DNA of 14,218 nt from JBMNKL01 sp050261495 (GTDB lineage: Bacteria; Bacillota; Clostridia; Acetivibrionales; DTU013), in the NCBI GenBank assembly GCA_050261495.1, contig JBLNDI010000119.1, positions 1-14,218 on the forward strand, written 5' to 3'. The notes beneath the pieces are model-generated. The model saw nothing but the letters and a program-made list of their open reading frames with translations. It was not told where the DNA came from and did no database searches. The translations under genes and the position numbers were made by a program. This document shows positions 13,417-14,218 of the stretch, in pieces; position 1 is the stretch's first letter, and each line of letters opens with the position of its first letter.

Positions 13417-13752
13417 ATGGTAGACTATTTGAAATATGCCAGAGTATTCAAGGCGCTGGGAGATCCTAAAAGAGCCATGATTGTAGATATGCTCTCCTGC
13501 GGGGAGCTTTGCGCATGCAGGATATTAGGGAAATTCGAGATGTCACAATCCACATTGTCGCATCACATGAAGATCTTGTGTGAATGCGGGCTGGTCAGGG
13601 GAAGGGAACAAGGCAAGTGGACGTATTACTCATTGGACACGAAGACTGTCGGCAAAATCAAGCAATTTCTACATGACATTACCTCTGATAAAGATTATTG
13701 CATCTGCGAAAGAAATGCAGGCTGTTGCAAAGGAAGTGATAAAAATGAGTAA
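13417..13752 (+). CDS. ArsR-family metal(loid)-sensing repressor
   Basis: A 111-residue winged-helix repressor of the ArsR/SmtB family, which leaves DNA when it binds a metal or metalloid. The DNA-recognition helix region is MSQSTLSHHMKILCECGLV (about 42-60), followed by the wing REQGKWTYYSL. The metal site of arsenic sensors, ELCVC, appears here as ELCAC with C32 and C34; C28 is close by. Further cysteines are C55, C57 and a C-terminal cluster C95, C97, C103, C104 (CICERNAGCC). The cysteine pattern favours a thiol-seeking ligand such as As(III), Sb(III) or Hg(II); which one is not determined. GAGGT (13406-13410) lies 6 nt before the ATG. Its last 8 nt overlap hgcA, so the two are one operon. 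Confidence 0.93.
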   Translation: MVDYLKYARVFKALGDPKRAMIVDMLSCGELCACRILGKFEMSQSTLSHHMKILCECGLVRGREQGKWTYYSLDTKTVGKIKQFLHDITSDKDYCICERNAGCCKGSDKNE

Positions 13753-14218
13753 CGAGAAGCCCTGCTGCTGCTCGGCAAATAGCTGTTGCAGTACAAAATC
13801 CATCACGCCGTATGATAAAAATTATAAATGGATAACAGGTATAATCCGTACTTCTGAAGGCAGCGTGCCTGTTGTTTCAACAAATCTTCACTTCAAAGAC
13901 ATGCTTGGAGCGTGGAAGGTACGCTGGGGTATAGGCAGGAAGAATTACAAGATCAATCCCGGGCTTTACGCTATAGGCAAGCCCGATCATACGTCTCCCG
14001 TGTTGGTGAGCGCGAACTACAAGCTGACGTTTGATGTCTTGAGAAAAGAGTTGTCAGGTCTGAATTGCTGGATTCTGATACTTGATACAAAGGGCATCAA
14101 TGTCTGGTGTGCCGCCGGTAAAGGTACATTCGGAACTGATGAACTGGTGAACCGCATATCGAAAACTGGGCTGCCTGAGATAGTATCGCATAGGAAGTTG
14201 GTGCTGCCGCAGTTGGGT
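13745..14218 (+). CDS. hgcA: HgcA, corrinoid protein of mercury methylation (3' truncated by window)
   Basis: HgcA is a membrane-anchored corrinoid iron-sulfur-like protein that transfers a methyl group to Hg(II), making methylmercury together with the ferredoxin HgcB. The 158 residues visible here cover the N-terminal part of the cobalamin-binding domain. The diagnostic cap-helix motif N119-V-W-C-A-A-G-K126 is intact, with C122 as the expected lower-axial cobalt ligand. It is followed by GTFGTDELVNRI and the HRKLVLPQLG segment also typical of HgcA. The N-terminus is cysteine-rich (CCCSANSCC, residues 7-15). The frame is open to the window edge, so the rest of the domain, the membrane helices and any hgcB are outside. 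ATG 13745 overlaps the arsR stop by 8 nt; AGGAAG (13731-13736) lies 8 nt upstream. Confidence 0.93.
   Translation, partial: MSNEKPCCCSANSCCSTKSITPYDKNYKWITGIIRTSEGSVPVVSTNLHFKDMLGAWKVRWGIGRKNYKINPGLYAIGKPDHTSPVLVSANYKLTFDVLRKELSGLNCWILILDTKGINVWCAAGKGTFGTDELVNRISKTGLPEIVSHRKLVLPQLG

Noticed and set aside
13251..13469. 72-codon open frame upstream of and overlapping arsR
   Set aside because: No ribosome binding site before its ATG, and it crosses the consensus promoter and the arsR start in another frame; the AAAGGAGG at about 13267 has no well-spaced start after it.
1..14218. CRISPR arrays, phage genes, toxin-antitoxin pairs, rRNA genes or riboswitches of known class
   Set aside because: I saw no regularly spaced repeats of CRISPR size, no phage or toxin-like proteins, and no recognisable riboswitch core in the intergenic regions.

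Overview
The window looks like a chromosomal segment of an anaerobic, low-to-mid GC Firmicute of class Clostridia. The signs are Shine-Dalgarno sites before nearly every gene, SigA-type promoters (TTGaca, about 17 bp, TATAAT), the Firmicute families IreB, RuvX, DUF1292, SecG and RNase R, an aldo/keto reductase with two 4Fe-4S cluster motifs, and a rubredoxin-like protein. A cellulolytic or syntrophic clostridial relative (Acetivibrio/Ruminiclostridium-like) is a guess, not something shown here.

Left part (1-4152): repeats that may be the end of an insertion sequence, then secG with its own promoter and terminator, an HD-domain phosphohydrolase, and rnr (RNase R). A leader containing a pentanucleotide repeat tract precedes rnr. 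A small HPr-like gene runs convergently to rnr. It keeps the regulatory-serine motif but lacks the catalytic histidine.

Middle part (4153-11493): mtaB (tRNA methylthiotransferase), ireB, a ferredoxin-fused aldo/keto reductase, ruvX and a DUF1292 gene form a rightward core cluster. A convergent PilZ (c-di-GMP) gene follows, then a DUF3048 lipoprotein, a rubredoxin-like protein and an EamA-family exporter.

Right part (11628-14218): a tRNA-Pro(CGG) with promoter and strong terminator, then two leftward genes (GNAT acetyltransferase and acyl-ACP thioesterase). Divergent from these is an operon driven by a perfect-consensus promoter: an ArsR-type thiol-metalloregulator whose 3' end overlaps the start of hgcA. 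The hgcA gene runs off the window edge. It carries the NVWCAAGK cap-helix signature of HgcA, the corrinoid methyl carrier for mercury methylation. The expected partner hgcB (ferredoxin) would lie just outside.

The most notable content is this arsR-hgcA pair. The regulator has the ELCAC metal-site motif plus a cysteine-rich tail, HgcA has a cysteine-rich N-terminus (CCCSANSCC), the two genes are translationally overlapped, and palindromes overlap the -10 and start region of the promoter.
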